64,000 bases of DNA from Oricola thermophila (GCF_013358405.1 NZ_CP054836.1:124001-188000), one strand, 5' to 3'. Shown: positions 51,389 through 60,958, counted from the stretch's first letter. Translations and numbers: made by a program. Notes: a model not told the origin generated them from the sequence alone.

Positions 51389-51841
51389 ATGCCCTTTGAA
51401 ACGCCTGTTTGCCGGCGCGTCGCGACGCGCGAGGAAATGGATGCCTGTTTCGCGATCCGCGAAACGGTGTTCATCGCGGAGCAGAATGTCGATCCGGCCA
51501 TCGAGCGCGACGGGCTGGACGAGCAGTGCATCCATTACATCGCGGAGAGCGGCGGTCTGCCGGTGGCAACGGCGCGGGCGCGCTTTCTCGGCGACAAGAT
51601 CAAGATCGAGCGCGTCGCCGTGCTGAAAGAGGCGCGGGGCACCGGGACGGGGGCGGCGCTGATGCGTTTCCTGATGGTCGATCTCGCCGCGGACGAGGGG
51701 GCGGCGGGACGGAACTTCTTCCTGTCCAGCCAGAGCCCGGCGATCCGGTTCTACGAGCGGCTGGGCTTTTCCGTCTGCTCGGAGGAATACATGGAAGCCG
51801 GCATCCCGCATCGCGACATGCGGGCGGAGATCTCGGACTAG
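51389..51841 (+). CDS. GNAT family N-acetyltransferase
   Basis: 150 residues. Typical GNAT order: N-terminal CRRVATREEMDACFAIRETVF, IERVAVLKEARGTGTGAALMRFLMVDLA (motif A, acetyl-CoA binding), and FFLSSQSPAIRFYERLGFSVCSEEYMEAGIPHRDM. The last block resembles ElaA-like acetyltransferases. The acceptor is unknown. Probably co-transcribed with the small gene 11 bases upstream. Confidence 0.9.
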   Translation: MPFETPVCRRVATREEMDACFAIRETVFIAEQNVDPAIERDGLDEQCIHYIAESGGLPVATARARFLGDKIKIERVAVLKEARGTGTGAALMRFLMVDLAADEGAAGRNFFLSSQSPAIRFYERLGFSVCSEEYMEAGIPHRDMRAEISD

Positions 51842-51887
51842 CCGCCCGGCGCGCCCATGGGGTCGTCGCGAAGCCGAACCGCGGGGA

Positions 51888-53180
51888 TCACATCGAGTTC
51901 GGCAGGAACAGCACCAGTCCGGGCAGCAGGATCAGGATCGCCAGCCGCAGGAGGTCGGTCACCACGAAGGGCAGGACGCCGCGGAAAATGCTGCCGAGGC
52001 TGACATCGCGCGCAATCGTGTTGATGACGAAGACATTCATGCCGATCGGCGGCGTGATCAGCCCCAGTTCCACCGTCATCACGATGATGACGCCGAACCA
52101 GATCGGGTCGAAACCAAGCTCCAAAATGACCGGAAAGACGATGGGCACCATCAGGATGATCATCGCCATCGCGTCAAGGAAGCATCCCATCACGATGAAC
52201 AGGCCCATGATGAGGAACAGGGTACCGTAGCTGCCGAAACCGAGATCGATCAGGAACTTCGTCAGGTTCTGCGGTACCTGGGTGACGGCGAGGAAGTAGC
52301 CGAACAGGATTGCCCCGATGAGGATGGTGTAGATCGCAACGGAAGTCCTGAGCGCCTCGACGAGGCTGTCGAGCAGCGAGACCAGGCCGAGCCGCCGGCG
52401 TGCCAGCCCGATCAGCGCGGTCAACACGGCGCCGACGGCGGCTGCCTCGGTCGCGGTGGCGATGCCGAAATAAATCGTCACGATAACCGCCACGAAGAGC
52501 AGGGCAACGGCCCAGACGCCGCGCAACGCCGAAAACGCCTCGCGCAGGCTGAAGGGCGCGCCGGCCGGAAGCTTCGAGCCGAACCACAGCCGAACCGTCG
52601 CCATGTACATGAGGACGGCGAGAATGCCGGGAACGATGCCGGCGATGAACAGCGTGCCGATATCCTGCTCGGTGATGTAGCCGTAGACGGCGAGCACCAC
52701 CGACGGAGGAATGAGGATGCCCAGCGTCCCGCCGGCGGCGATCACGCCGGTCGCGACCTCGTCGCGGTAGCCGGCGCGCTTCATTTCCGGATAGGCTATG
52801 TCGGTCATGGTGGCGGCGGTTGCCACGGAGGAGCCGCAAATCGCCGAAAAGCCGGCGCAGGCGCCGACGGTGGCGATGCCCAGCCCGCCCCTGAAGGAGC
52901 CCAGCGTGGCGTCGGCGGCCCTGAACAGTTCCCGGCTCATGCCCGAGCGCGTGGCCAGCACACCCATCAGGATGAAGAACGGAATCAGCGTCAGGTTGAA
53001 GTCGGTCACGGTGCGAATCGGCGAGGTTGCCAGCAGGTTGAGCGCCGGCGTCCAGCCGACGACCATGCCGAAACCGCCGACGCCGACAATGCCCATCGCG
53101 ATGCCGATCGGCACGCGTATCAGCATGAGAAGAAACAGCACGACGAAACCGCCTGCCGCGATCAGGTCTCGCTCACTCAT
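51888..53180 (-). CDS. dctM: TRAP transporter large permease (DctM)
   Basis: 430 residues, about 12 membrane helices, with DctM landmarks RVPIGIAMGIVGVGGF, TPALNLLATSPIRTVTDFNLTLIPFFILMGVLA, AGFSAICGSSVATAATM (the substrate/Na+ region) and IAAGGTLGILIPPSVVLAVYGYITEQDIG. It imports an organic acid with a Na+ gradient together with DctQ and the periplasmic DctP. ATG at 53180 overlaps the dctQ end by 8 bases. The substrate is unknown; the gene order is dctP-dctQ-dctM. Confidence 0.95.
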   Translation of the reverse strand: MSERDLIAAGGFVVLFLLMLIRVPIGIAMGIVGVGGFGMVVGWTPALNLLATSPIRTVTDFNLTLIPFFILMGVLATRSGMSRELFRAADATLGSFRGGLGIATVGACAGFSAICGSSVATAATMTDIAYPEMKRAGYRDEVATGVIAAGGTLGILIPPSVVLAVYGYITEQDIGTLFIAGIVPGILAVLMYMATVRLWFGSKLPAGAPFSLREAFSALRGVWAVALLFVAVIVTIYFGIATATEAAAVGAVLTALIGLARRRLGLVSLLDSLVEALRTSVAIYTILIGAILFGYFLAVTQVPQNLTKFLIDLGFGSYGTLFLIMGLFIVMGCFLDAMAMIILMVPIVFPVILELGFDPIWFGVIIVMTVELGLITPPIGMNVFVINTIARDVSLGSIFRGVLPFVVTDLLRLAILILLPGLVLFLPNSM

Positions 53181-53706
53181 TCGGCGTGTCCTCGGGCGGG
53201 AGTGCATCGAAGGATTCGAGATCCTCGCGGTGACGCCAGATGCGCCAGATGCGGATCGATGTCATTGCAAGCGCGGCGACCAGGCCCAGCACGATGGCGC
53301 CGAGAAACGGCCAGTGCGGCAGGCGAAGATCCATCGTCACCTCGCCGCCGGGAAACTGCGCCAGTACCCGTTCGCCGATCTTCCAGACCAGACCGGCGGT
53401 GAACAGCAGCAGCACCGTCCATGCGGCCAGGTCCATCCAGCGCCGCAACTCCGGGCGGACGGCATGGGCAAGCAGGTCCACCTTGATATGGCTGCCGCGG
53501 TAGGCAACGGAGGCAAAGCCCCAGATGATGGCGACCGCGAGTGTCAGCCGCGATATGTCGAAGGCATCGGGCAGGGGGGCGGCGAAGAGATAACGGCCGA
53601 TTGCCGAGACGAAAATGACTACCGTCACAAGTCCGAGCATGACGGCCGCGATCCGTTCGATCCACAGTGCCGCACGGCCGGGCGGCTTCGGGCGCCTTGT
53701 TTGCAT
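53173..53706 (-). CDS. dctQ: TRAP transporter small permease (DctQ)
   Basis: 177 residues with four membrane helices at about 14-36, 49-68, 88-110 and 130-155. Features ALWIERIAAVMLGLVTVVIFVSAIGRYLF and YRGSHIKVDLL match the DctQ family. ATG at 53706 was chosen because upstream in-frame residues are Arg/Gly-rich and unlike the family. Partner of dctM, whose start overlaps its end. A strong hairpin separates it from dctP. Confidence 0.92.
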   Translation of the reverse strand: MQTRRPKPPGRAALWIERIAAVMLGLVTVVIFVSAIGRYLFAAPLPDAFDISRLTLAVAIIWGFASVAYRGSHIKVDLLAHAVRPELRRWMDLAAWTVLLLFTAGLVWKIGERVLAQFPGGEVTMDLRLPHWPFLGAIVLGLVAALAMTSIRIWRIWRHREDLESFDALPPEDTPNE

Positions 53707-53731
53707 GATACCACAGTCCCCGTTGCGGTGA

Positions 53732-53753
53732 GGGAGGGGCTGTCGCCCCTCCC
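53732..53753 (-). promoter_or_regulatory. stem-loop between dctP and dctQ
   Basis: GGGAGGGGC pairs perfectly with GCCCCTCCC around the loop TGTC. It lies in the 56-base dctP-dctQ gap, with no T tract. Such structures commonly protect the periplasmic-binding-protein transcript and lower permease expression. Confidence 0.7.
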
Positions 53754-53762
53754 AACCCATGC

Positions 53763-54776
53763 TTACTGGTAGAGCGTGCCGTTTGCCTCGAAGGAGGAAA
53801 GCAGCCCCTCGAGCACGGCCTCCGGATCGTAGCCCGCAGCCTTCGCGTCGGCCTTCCAGGCGTCGAGCGTCGGCTTGGCGGCTTCGCGCCACATCGCCAC
53901 TTCTTCCTCGCTCGGCGTGTAGACGGTGTGTTCCGGGTCATTCATGATCTCTTCCCGGACGCCGGTGTCGTATTCCGTCCAGCCGGCGGAGAAGCGCTTG
54001 GACCAATCCGGCGTGCAGTGATCGTCGATCACCTTGCGCTGGTCGTCGCTCATTCCCTCGTAGCGGGCCTTGTTGAAGAGCAGGACCTGCGCCGAGAGAT
54101 AGAGCGGCATGTCGTTGTGGAACTTGGTTTCCTCGCCGATGGAGAAAATCTTCATCGCCTCGTAGGGGAAGGTCACCGCATCGGCGTTGCCGCGGGCGAG
54201 CGCCTCGCGCGCCTCGGGTGCTGCAACCTGCACCGACGAGCCGCCGAGCGAGTTGACGAAACGCGCCATGGTCGAATGGGCAGGGCGCACGCTCAGGCCC
54301 TTCACGTCTGCCGGGACCTTGATCTCGGTCTTGCCGTGAAACCGTCCCGGCTCATGCGGATTGACCAGGCAGAAATAGACGTCGCTCATCTCCTTGTCCG
54401 CGTAGTCGAGATACCACTCGTGGATGGCTTTCGACGCGTTGAGGCCATCCTTGGCGAGGAACGGAACGCCGATGAGTTCGAATATCGGGAAGCGACCGGC
54501 GGTGTAGCCGGGATTGACATATCCGATATCGGCGATGCCGTCCCGGGTCATGTCGTAGTGGTCGGGTGCGGCGCCGAGCTGCTGGGCCGGGAACACCTCG
54601 AAGGTGATCGATCCGCCGGAAGCCTCGGTGATGGATTCCATCCACTCCTTCATGCCGGTTTGCGGCACGGCGTGCTGCGGGGGCAGCCAGTGCGCCAGGC
54701 GCAGCGTGACGTCCTGCGCTTGTGCCGCGCTCGTGCCGAGAGCCAGAGCAGCCAGAATGCACAGCGATCTTTTCAT
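53763..54776 (-). CDS. dctP: TRAP transporter substrate-binding protein (DctP)
   Basis: 337 residues with a clean signal peptide (MKRSLCILAALALGTSAAQA, cut about residue 20) and a mature DctP fold beginning QDVTLRLAHWLPPQHAVPQ. Family features follow: GGSITFEVFPAQQLG, DIGYVNPGYTAGRFPIFE and a central GLSVRPAHSTMARFVNSLGGSSVQVAAPEAREALARGNADAVTFPYE. The Arg that binds the ligand carboxylate is probably in SVRPAH. The ligand is not determinable. The highest-expressed member of dctPQM; a TGTATACA palindrome lies 46 bases upstream. Confidence 0.95.
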   Translation of the reverse strand: MKRSLCILAALALGTSAAQAQDVTLRLAHWLPPQHAVPQTGMKEWMESITEASGGSITFEVFPAQQLGAAPDHYDMTRDGIADIGYVNPGYTAGRFPIFELIGVPFLAKDGLNASKAIHEWYLDYADKEMSDVYFCLVNPHEPGRFHGKTEIKVPADVKGLSVRPAHSTMARFVNSLGGSSVQVAAPEAREALARGNADAVTFPYEAMKIFSIGEETKFHNDMPLYLSAQVLLFNKARYEGMSDDQRKVIDDHCTPDWSKRFSAGWTEYDTGVREEIMNDPEHTVYTPSEEEVAMWREAAKPTLDAWKADAKAAGYDPEAVLEGLLSSFEANGTLYQ

Positions 54777-54821
54777 TTTTCACTCCTCCCTAGGATTATC
54801 CGGGTAGCCGGATATGGCATT

Positions 54822-54829
54822 TGTATACA
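54822..54829. promoter_or_regulatory. TGTATACA palindrome upstream of dctP
   Basis: The wider ATTTGTATACATAT is nearly symmetric. It is identical in core to the site upstream of fhs (20922-20929). Location 46 bases before the dctP start fits an operator of a GntR/FadR-type repressor, common for TRAP operons; no regulator gene is in the window. Confidence 0.5.
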
Positions 54830-55068
54830 TATTCCGCCCTTTGCAAAGGGGGCATCCCGATAAAGGGCTTGCAGGAGATCGTGCCGCGAAGGGATAATCT
54901 CCAGCGATTGCTCCGGCAGATGCAGCCCATGACGCGGTTCGCGGATTTCACCGGGTATCGGAGACAACAGCCCGGCCCAAGCCACATCGCGGCGTCAGCA
55001 TCGCTGAGCGTCGCATCGTTTTGGGCCAGCATCAACGACCAATCACAATCGACCGCATCGGAACAGCC

Positions 55069-55539
55069 ATGACAAACATCCTGCCGGAACCGAAACTCGA
55101 ACATGTATGCGATCTCACCGTCGAGCTCGATCCGATCCGTGAAATGGGCGCGGGACGCGCCGGCAAACGCCGCATCATCCCGATTGTCGGCGGAACGGTT
55201 CGCGGGCCGCTGCTGAACGGCCGCATTCTCGATCTCGGTGCCGACTGGCAGACCATCTTCGCCGACGGACTCGCCGAACTCGATACACGCTATGCCGTCG
55301 AAACCGACGACGGCGCGACGATCGAGATCATAAACTACGGCTATCGGCACGGTCCGCCGGAGGTGATCGCGGCGATCGCAAGGGGCGAGGCGGTTGACGC
55401 GGGAGCCTACTACATGCGGACCCATGCGCGCCTAGAGACGGGCGATCCGCGCTACGAATGGGTCAACCGGACCTTGTTCGTCGGATCGGGGGCCCGGTTC
55501 GCGGAGAAGGTGGTCGTCAGCCTGTTTGCGATCCGTTGA
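55069..55539 (+). CDS. DUF3237 family protein
   Basis: 156 residues, mostly beta. Landmarks are KLEHVCDLTVELDPIREMGAGRAGKRRIIPI, VGGTVRGPLLNGRILDLGADWQ and AYYMRTHARLETGDPRYEWVNRTLFVGSGAR, the DUF3237 signature. Function is unknown; the family is a single beta-barrel-like domain. ATG at 55069 was chosen from family length; the frame is open upstream to 55021. It is divergent from the TRAP operon with a 292-base gap that holds the dctP promoter. Confidence 0.9.
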   Translation: MTNILPEPKLEHVCDLTVELDPIREMGAGRAGKRRIIPIVGGTVRGPLLNGRILDLGADWQTIFADGLAELDTRYAVETDDGATIEIINYGYRHGPPEVIAAIARGEAVDAGAYYMRTHARLETGDPRYEWVNRTLFVGSGARFAEKVVVSLFAIR

Positions 55540-55568
55540 CCGCATGAGCCGGTCGTTGCCGCGGGAAC

Positions 55569-56039
55569 CTAGCGCCAGGCGAGCTGCCGCATGGCCTCTC
55601 CGGCGACCATGGCCACGGACATCGCGAGGTTGATCGAGCGGGCGCCTTCGGCCATCGGGATCGCAAGGCGCGCATCCGCAGCCTCGTGGACATGGTCCGG
55701 CACGCCGGCACTCTCGCGGCCGAACAGCAGGATGTCGTCAGCCGCGAAGTCATGGGCGACATAGGGCATGTCGGCCTTCGTCGTCAGGAGGACGAGACGT
55801 TTCCGCTCCGCCGCCCGCCAGGCATCGAATTCGGTCCAGTTCACGTGCCGGTGCAGGACCGCCATTTCCAGGTAGTCCATGCCGGCACGCTTCAGGGCGC
55901 GGTCGGAGAGATCGAAGCCCTCCGGTCCGATGACATGCACCGCCGCGCCGAGGCAGGCAGCGAGACGCAGGATCGTGCCGGTATTGCCGGGAATGTCGGG
56001 CTGGAAGAGGGCAATATGGATCGTCGGGGCAATGGTCAT
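55569..56039 (-). CDS. trmL: tRNA (cytidine(34)-2'-O)-methyltransferase TrmL
   Basis: 156 residues, the minimal SPOUT methyltransferase that modifies C34/U34 of leucine tRNAs. Landmarks are IHIALFQPDIPGNTGTILRLAACLGAAVHVIGP (motif 1), DILLFGRESAGVPDHVHEAA (motif 2) and RLAIPMAEGARSINLAMSVAMVAGEAMRQL (motif 3, trefoil knot). ATG at 56039 gives normal length. It is convergent with the DUF3237 gene. Confidence 0.95.
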   Translation of the reverse strand: MTIAPTIHIALFQPDIPGNTGTILRLAACLGAAVHVIGPEGFDLSDRALKRAGMDYLEMAVLHRHVNWTEFDAWRAAERKRLVLLTTKADMPYVAHDFAADDILLFGRESAGVPDHVHEAADARLAIPMAEGARSINLAMSVAMVAGEAMRQLAWR

Positions 56040-56147
56040 CGGGTGTCGGTTTCTGGCAGGAGAGATCGACTGTGGCCATTCGGCACTAGTCCTGACGGCC
56101 CGGTCGGTATAAGAAGCCATCGTCAACCGCAAGCCAAGGAGGCGACA

Positions 56148-56234
56148 ATGGATATCATTTGCATTCCGATGCGCGTCGCGCTCCCCGCGGGAAAATTGCT
56201 GCGCCTCCGGGCCAACAGCGCCTCCCGCGCCTGA
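56148..56234 (+). CDS. 28-codon ORF with a strong ribosome site upstream of the ABC pair
   Basis: It encodes MDIICIPMRVALPAGKLLRL then eight more residues. A near-perfect AAGGAGGCGACA precedes the ATG by 5 bases after the SD core, the strongest ribosome site in this region. It lies 226 bases before the ABC exporter gene. It could be a regulatory leader peptide or a small protein. It has no characteristic repeated codon and I know no family. Confidence 0.5.
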   Translation: MDIICIPMRVALPAGKLLRLRANSASRA

Positions 56235-56459
56235 TCAGCCAGCGGTTCGAATACAGCCAAGAGATTTCGTCGTGACCGCCGGTTTTGGTTTCACCAGAAC
56301 GGATTTCGGTCATGACCCATTGCTCTGAGCTTCCTGTTTCCGCCTCCGCACATACGGCCTTGCCGGATGTGCGAACGCCACGCCCTTTTGCGCTTCGCGG
56401 CGCGCCATCCTCTCGCCGATCCCGAATCGGACACCATATTGCCCCCCAAGAGGTCCGCC

Positions 56460-58307
56460 ATGTTCTCGTGGTTTGAAAAACGCATCGATCCCTTTCCCGC
56501 CGAGCCGCCGGAGCAGCCGCCGGCGACCCTGCTTGCGTTCTGCTGGCACTACACCAAGGGAATCTGGCCGTGGCTGGCGGTGACGTCGGTGCTGATCGCC
56601 CTGATTTCGGGACTGCAGGTCACCCTGTTCGGCTTCCTGGGCAATGTCGTCGACTGGCTGGCCAATGCCGACCGGGCGACGTTCCTGCGCGACGAGGGCT
56701 GGACGCTGGCAGGCATGGGCGCAGTGATCCTTGTCCTGCTGCCGGGGCTGAGCCTCCTGCACACGATGGTCATGCACCAGACAATCTTCGGAAACTATCC
56801 GATGATCATCCGCTGGAAGGCACATCGTTACCTGCTCGGCCAGAGCTTCGCCTTCTACCAGGACGAGTTCGCCGGGCGCGTCGCGACCAAGATGATGCAG
56901 GCGGCGCTCGGCGTGCGCGAGAGTGTGGTCAAGATCCTCGACGTCTTCATCTATGTCTCGGTCTATTTTGCGGGCACGCTGATCCTCGTCGGCTCGCTCG
57001 ACCTGTGGATGATGCTGCCCTTCGTCGTCTGGCTGGTCTTCTATGTCGGCCTGCTGCGCTACTTCCTGCCGAAGATGCGGAAGATTTCCGAGGTGCAGTC
57101 GAACGCGCGCTCGACCATGACCGGCCGCGTCGTCGACAGCTACACCAACATCATGACGGTGAAGCTGTTTGCCCATTCCGGCCGCGAGGAAATCTATGCG
57201 CGCGAGGCGATGGACGACTTCCTGCAGACCGTGCATCCGCAGATGCGCTACGTCACCATGCTGAACACCGGTCTCGACATGTCGAACTCGCTGCTGCTGT
57301 TCGCCGTCGGCGCGGTCGGTATTGCCTCGTGGCTTGCCGGGGCGGCCTCGGTCGGCGCGCTTGCCGTCGGTGTCGGCCTCGTGCTTCGGCTGGAAGGCAT
57401 GTCCCACTGGGTGATGTGGGAACTGGCCGGACTGTTCGAGAATATCGGCATGGCCGAGGACGGAATGGGCACCATCGCGCAGCCGCGCGCCGTGCAGGAC
57501 AAGCCGGACGCGAAAGTGCTGACCGTCAGCGAAGGGCGGATCGAGTTCGATCACATACGCTTCCACTACGGCAAGGATGACGGCGTGATCGAGGATCTGA
57601 GCCTGGCGGTGGCGCCGGGCGAGAAGGTCGGCCTCGTCGGCCGTTCGGGTGCCGGCAAGTCGACGCTGATGAACCTGCTGCTGCGGCTTTACGACCTGGA
57701 GGGCGGGCAAATCCTGATCGACGGCCAGAACATCGCCGACGTGACGCAGGACTCGCTGCGCTCGCAGATCGGCGTCGTCACGCAGGACACCTCGCTGTTG
57801 CACCGCTCGGTGCGCGACAACATCGCCTATGGCAAGCCGGATGCGACCGAAGAGGAGATCATCGCGGCCGCAAAGAGGGCCAATGCGCATGACTACATCG
57901 TCGACCTGGTCGATATGCAGGGGCGCACCGGCTATGATGCGCATGTCGGCGAGCGCGGCGTGAAGCTGTCCGGCGGCCAGCGCCAGCGTATCGCGATCGC
58001 GCGCGTGTTCCTCAAGAATGCCCCGATCCTGGTGCTGGACGAGGCGACATCGGCACTGGACTCGGAGGTCGAGTCGGCGATCCAGGAGAACCTGTACGCG
58101 CTGATGGAAGGCAAGACGGTGATCGCCATAGCGCACCGGCTTTCCACCATTTCCAGCCTGGACCGACTGGTGGTGCTCGACAAGGGCAGGATCGTGGAGG
58201 AAGGAACGCATGAGGAACTGGCGCAGTCGGACGGCCTCTATGCCCAGTTGTGGGCACGTCAGTCCGGCGGTTTCATCGACACCGGGGAGACGGTAGCCGC
58301 AGAATGA
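56460..58307 (+). CDS. ABC exporter half-transporter (permease-ATPase fusion)
   Basis: 615 residues: six membrane helices over about 30-330 then an ATP-binding domain. Walker A GRSGAGKST, Q-loop GVVTQDTSLL, signature VKLSGGQRQRIAIARVF, Walker B ILVLDEATSALDSE and H-loop IAHRLSTI are intact. ATG at 56460 was chosen over 56367 because the preceding 31 residues are not membrane-proximal family sequence. The next gene is a similar half-transporter and overlaps by 4 bases (ATGA), so they very probably form one heterodimeric exporter. The substrate is unknown. Confidence 0.95.
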   Translation: MFSWFEKRIDPFPAEPPEQPPATLLAFCWHYTKGIWPWLAVTSVLIALISGLQVTLFGFLGNVVDWLANADRATFLRDEGWTLAGMGAVILVLLPGLSLLHTMVMHQTIFGNYPMIIRWKAHRYLLGQSFAFYQDEFAGRVATKMMQAALGVRESVVKILDVFIYVSVYFAGTLILVGSLDLWMMLPFVVWLVFYVGLLRYFLPKMRKISEVQSNARSTMTGRVVDSYTNIMTVKLFAHSGREEIYAREAMDDFLQTVHPQMRYVTMLNTGLDMSNSLLLFAVGAVGIASWLAGAASVGALAVGVGLVLRLEGMSHWVMWELAGLFENIGMAEDGMGTIAQPRAVQDKPDAKVLTVSEGRIEFDHIRFHYGKDDGVIEDLSLAVAPGEKVGLVGRSGAGKSTLMNLLLRLYDLEGGQILIDGQNIADVTQDSLRSQIGVVTQDTSLLHRSVRDNIAYGKPDATEEEIIAAAKRANAHDYIVDLVDMQGRTGYDAHVGERGVKLSGGQRQRIAIARVFLKNAPILVLDEATSALDSEVESAIQENLYALMEGKTVIAIAHRLSTISSLDRLVVLDKGRIVEEGTHEELAQSDGLYAQLWARQSGGFIDTGETVAAE

Positions 58308-60214
58308 GCAGACGCTTCAAGCCGGGCCAGGAACCGGAATCGCGATTTCGCAACATGGACCACCCGGTGTGGAACCGGGTGGAACGCTTCGTCGACCCGT
58401 TCCACGACACCGGGCGGGAATTGCTGCCGCAGACCGCATGGGGTTTCATACTCTATTTTGCCAACCAGGCGCGCTGGCCCTTCATCGTACTGCTTGTCGT
58501 CGGCGGGCTGGTCGGCGGCGTGGACGCGGCGCTCTACTGGTCGGTCGGCTGGCTGATCGACATTCTCGACAACTCCTCGCCGGAGACGTTGTGGCGCGAT
58601 CACTGGCACCAGCTGGTCGGTCTCGCGTTTCTGCTGCTGGTGGTGCGGGCGGTGGTGATGATTGGGGCGGCGATCATCGAGCAGCAGGTCATCGTGCCGC
58701 GCTTCTACACGATGATCCGCTGGCAGGCCTTCCGCCGCGTGATCCAGCAGCCCTATGCCTTCTACCAGAACGATTTCGCCGGGCGCATAGCCACAAAGAT
58801 CATGCAGGCGGGCGAATCGACGGGCGACTTCATCGTCACCTCGCTGCAGGCGCTGTGGTCGTTTCTGACCTTCGTTATCCTGGCCGGGACGATCCTGACG
58901 ACGCTGGACTGGCGCATGGGCGTCGTGGTGGCTACGTGGGGCTGCGGCTATGTGGCGATCATCCGCTTCCTGCTGCCGCGGCTGCGCAGGGCAGGACGCG
59001 AGAATGCCAACGAGCGCGCCGTTCTCAACGGGCGCATGGTGGACATCTTCACCAACATCCTCTCGGTGAAGCTGTTCGACAGCGGCCAACGCGAACATGG
59101 CGGCATCCGCCAGGCGCTGACGAACTACCTGAGCGCGGTCACGCACCTGACGCGGATGATCACGACCGTGCGCGCTTCCGTCGCCCTGCTCAACGGCATC
59201 CTGATGACGGCCGTGGGCACGCTGGCCGTGCTGTCCTGGATGGACGGGGCGATTTCGACCGGCTCCATCGCGGCGACTATGGGGCTCATCTTCCGCCTCA
59301 ACCAGATGTCGGGCTGGATGATGTTCAACATCAACGGCCTGATCCGGGCATATTCGACCGTTCAGGATGCCACCGAGACGATCTCCGTCGTGCCGGCGAT
59401 CCGCGACAAGCCCGGCGCGATCGAGATGCCGAGATCGTCCGGCCACATCCGTTTCGACAAGGTCGTGTTCCATTACGGCAAGGAGCATGGCGGGCTCTTC
59501 GACGGCCTCGACGTGGAGATCCGGCCCGGCGAGAAGGTCGGACTGGTCGGACCATCGGGCGCGGGCAAGTCCACCTTCGTCAACCTGCTCCTGCGGCTGT
59601 TCGACGTCGAGGGCGGGCGCATCCTGCTCGACGGCCACGACATCCGCGACGTGACCCAGGCATCGTTGCGCGACCAGTTCGGGGTTGTCAGCCAGGAGCC
59701 GTCGCTGATGCACCGCTCGCTGCGCGACAACATCGCCTATGGCCGCCCGGGCGCGACGGAAGAGCAGGTGATCGAGGCCGCGAGGCAGGCGCATGCCCAC
59801 GATTTCATAGTCGGCGTGGAGGACCAGAAGCGACGGCGCGGATACGACGCCCATGTAGGCGAGCGCGGCATCAAGCTTTCCGGCGGCCAGCGCCAGCGCG
59901 TCGCGATTGCCCGCGTCATGCTGAAGGATGCGCCGATCCTGATCCTCGACGAGGCGACCTCCGCTCTCGACTCCGACATCGAGGCGGCGATCCAGGAAAA
60001 CCTGCAGACGCTCATGGCCGGCAAGACGGTGGTGGCCATCGCGCACAGGCTTTCGACCATCGCCGCGATGGATCGGCTGATCGTGATGGAGAATGGCCGG
60101 ATCGTCGAGACGGGCACACATGCGGAGCTGATCAAGAAACAGGACGGGCTCTATGCCCGGTTGTGGGCACGGCAGTCCGGCGGTTTCATCGCGCTGGGCG
60201 AGGCGGCGGAATAA
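58304..60214 (+). CDS. second ABC exporter half-transporter (permease-ATPase fusion)
   Basis: 636 residues with six membrane helices over about 50-350 and the ATPase domain. Walker A GPSGAGKST, Q-loop GVVSQEPSLM, signature IKLSGGQRQRVAIARVM, Walker B ILILDEATSALDSD and H-loop IAHRLSTI are all intact, so both halves can hydrolyse ATP. The two genes share long colinear blocks, suggesting tandem duplication. ATG overlaps the previous stop (ATGA). Confidence 0.95.
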   Translation: MSRRFKPGQEPESRFRNMDHPVWNRVERFVDPFHDTGRELLPQTAWGFILYFANQARWPFIVLLVVGGLVGGVDAALYWSVGWLIDILDNSSPETLWRDHWHQLVGLAFLLLVVRAVVMIGAAIIEQQVIVPRFYTMIRWQAFRRVIQQPYAFYQNDFAGRIATKIMQAGESTGDFIVTSLQALWSFLTFVILAGTILTTLDWRMGVVVATWGCGYVAIIRFLLPRLRRAGRENANERAVLNGRMVDIFTNILSVKLFDSGQREHGGIRQALTNYLSAVTHLTRMITTVRASVALLNGILMTAVGTLAVLSWMDGAISTGSIAATMGLIFRLNQMSGWMMFNINGLIRAYSTVQDATETISVVPAIRDKPGAIEMPRSSGHIRFDKVVFHYGKEHGGLFDGLDVEIRPGEKVGLVGPSGAGKSTFVNLLLRLFDVEGGRILLDGHDIRDVTQASLRDQFGVVSQEPSLMHRSLRDNIAYGRPGATEEQVIEAARQAHAHDFIVGVEDQKRRRGYDAHVGERGIKLSGGQRQRVAIARVMLKDAPILILDEATSALDSDIEAAIQENLQTLMAGKTVVAIAHRLSTIAAMDRLIVMENGRIVETGTHAELIKKQDGLYARLWARQSGGFIALGEAAE

Positions 60215-60392
60215 ATCCGGGGATGCTCTGCGACAGATCGCCGCGCCGGGCCGGGAACATTCAACGGTCTAGGCTGGACAAGCGCCGGCATCCGAAATAA
60301 TGGATCGCGGGGACGCGGCTACGGCCAACGGCGATTCATGCGCTCGCCGACCGTTTGCCGTCACAGTGACTGTACCTGAAAGGAAGGCTCCT

Positions 60393-60956
60393 GTGAGCGA
60401 AGAAGCAATCACCTCCGACGAACCGACGCGCCGCGATTTCATCTATATCGCCACAGGCATGCTCGGCGTTGTCGGCGCGGCCGGCCTGGCCTGGCCCTTC
60501 ATCGACCAGATGCGTCCGGACGCCGCTGTCCGTGCCGCCGGCGAGCCGGTCGAGATCGACATTTCCAGCATCGAGCCCGGCGGCGTGATCATCGTGACCT
60601 GGCGCGGGAAACCCTATTTCGTCCGTCGCCTGACCGAGGACGAGATCGCCGCCGCAGGCGAACTCGGCGAAGGTGACATGAAGGACTGGCAGCCGGCCGA
60701 TGAGCGCATCGACTCCGTCGAGGGCGCCGACGATGCCGGCTGGATCGTCGTTTCGGCCAACTGCACCCACCTGGGCTGCATTCCCAAGACCGTTGAGAAT
60801 GCGCCGGAAGGCTGGGCCTGCCCGTGCCACGGCTCGGTGTTCGACATGACCGGTCGAATCCTGCGCGGTCCGGCCGCGATCAACCTGCCTCGTCCGCCGC
60901 ACGTGTTCGCCAACGAGACAACCCTAATCATCGGCACCGATACCGCAGAGGCCTGA
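60393..60956 (+). CDS. petA: Rieske iron-sulfur subunit of the cytochrome bc1 complex
   Basis: 187 residues from GTG at 60393 with AGGAAGG upstream. A twin-arginine-like [11 protein letters not shown] leads to one membrane anchor ([14 protein letters not shown]), with the Rieske domain in the periplasm. The 2Fe-2S ligands are in NCTHLGCIP and CPCHGSVFD. It takes electrons from ubiquinol and passes them to cytochrome c1. The upstream open frame to 60300 is not family sequence. First gene of petABC. Confidence 0.97.
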   Translation: MSEEAITSDEPTRRDFIYIATGMLGVVGAAGLAWPFIDQMRPDAAVRAAGEPVEIDISSIEPGGVIIVTWRGKPYFVRRLTEDEIAAAGELGEGDMKDWQPADERIDSVEGADDAGWIVVSANCTHLGCIPKTVENAPEGWACPCHGSVFDMTGRILRGPAAINLPRPPHVFANETTLIIGTDTAEA

Positions 60957-60958
60957 GC

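Noticed and set aside
54821-55072. 83-codon plus-strand frame between dctP and the DUF3237 gene
   Set aside because: No ribosome site, overlaps the probable dctP promoter, no family.
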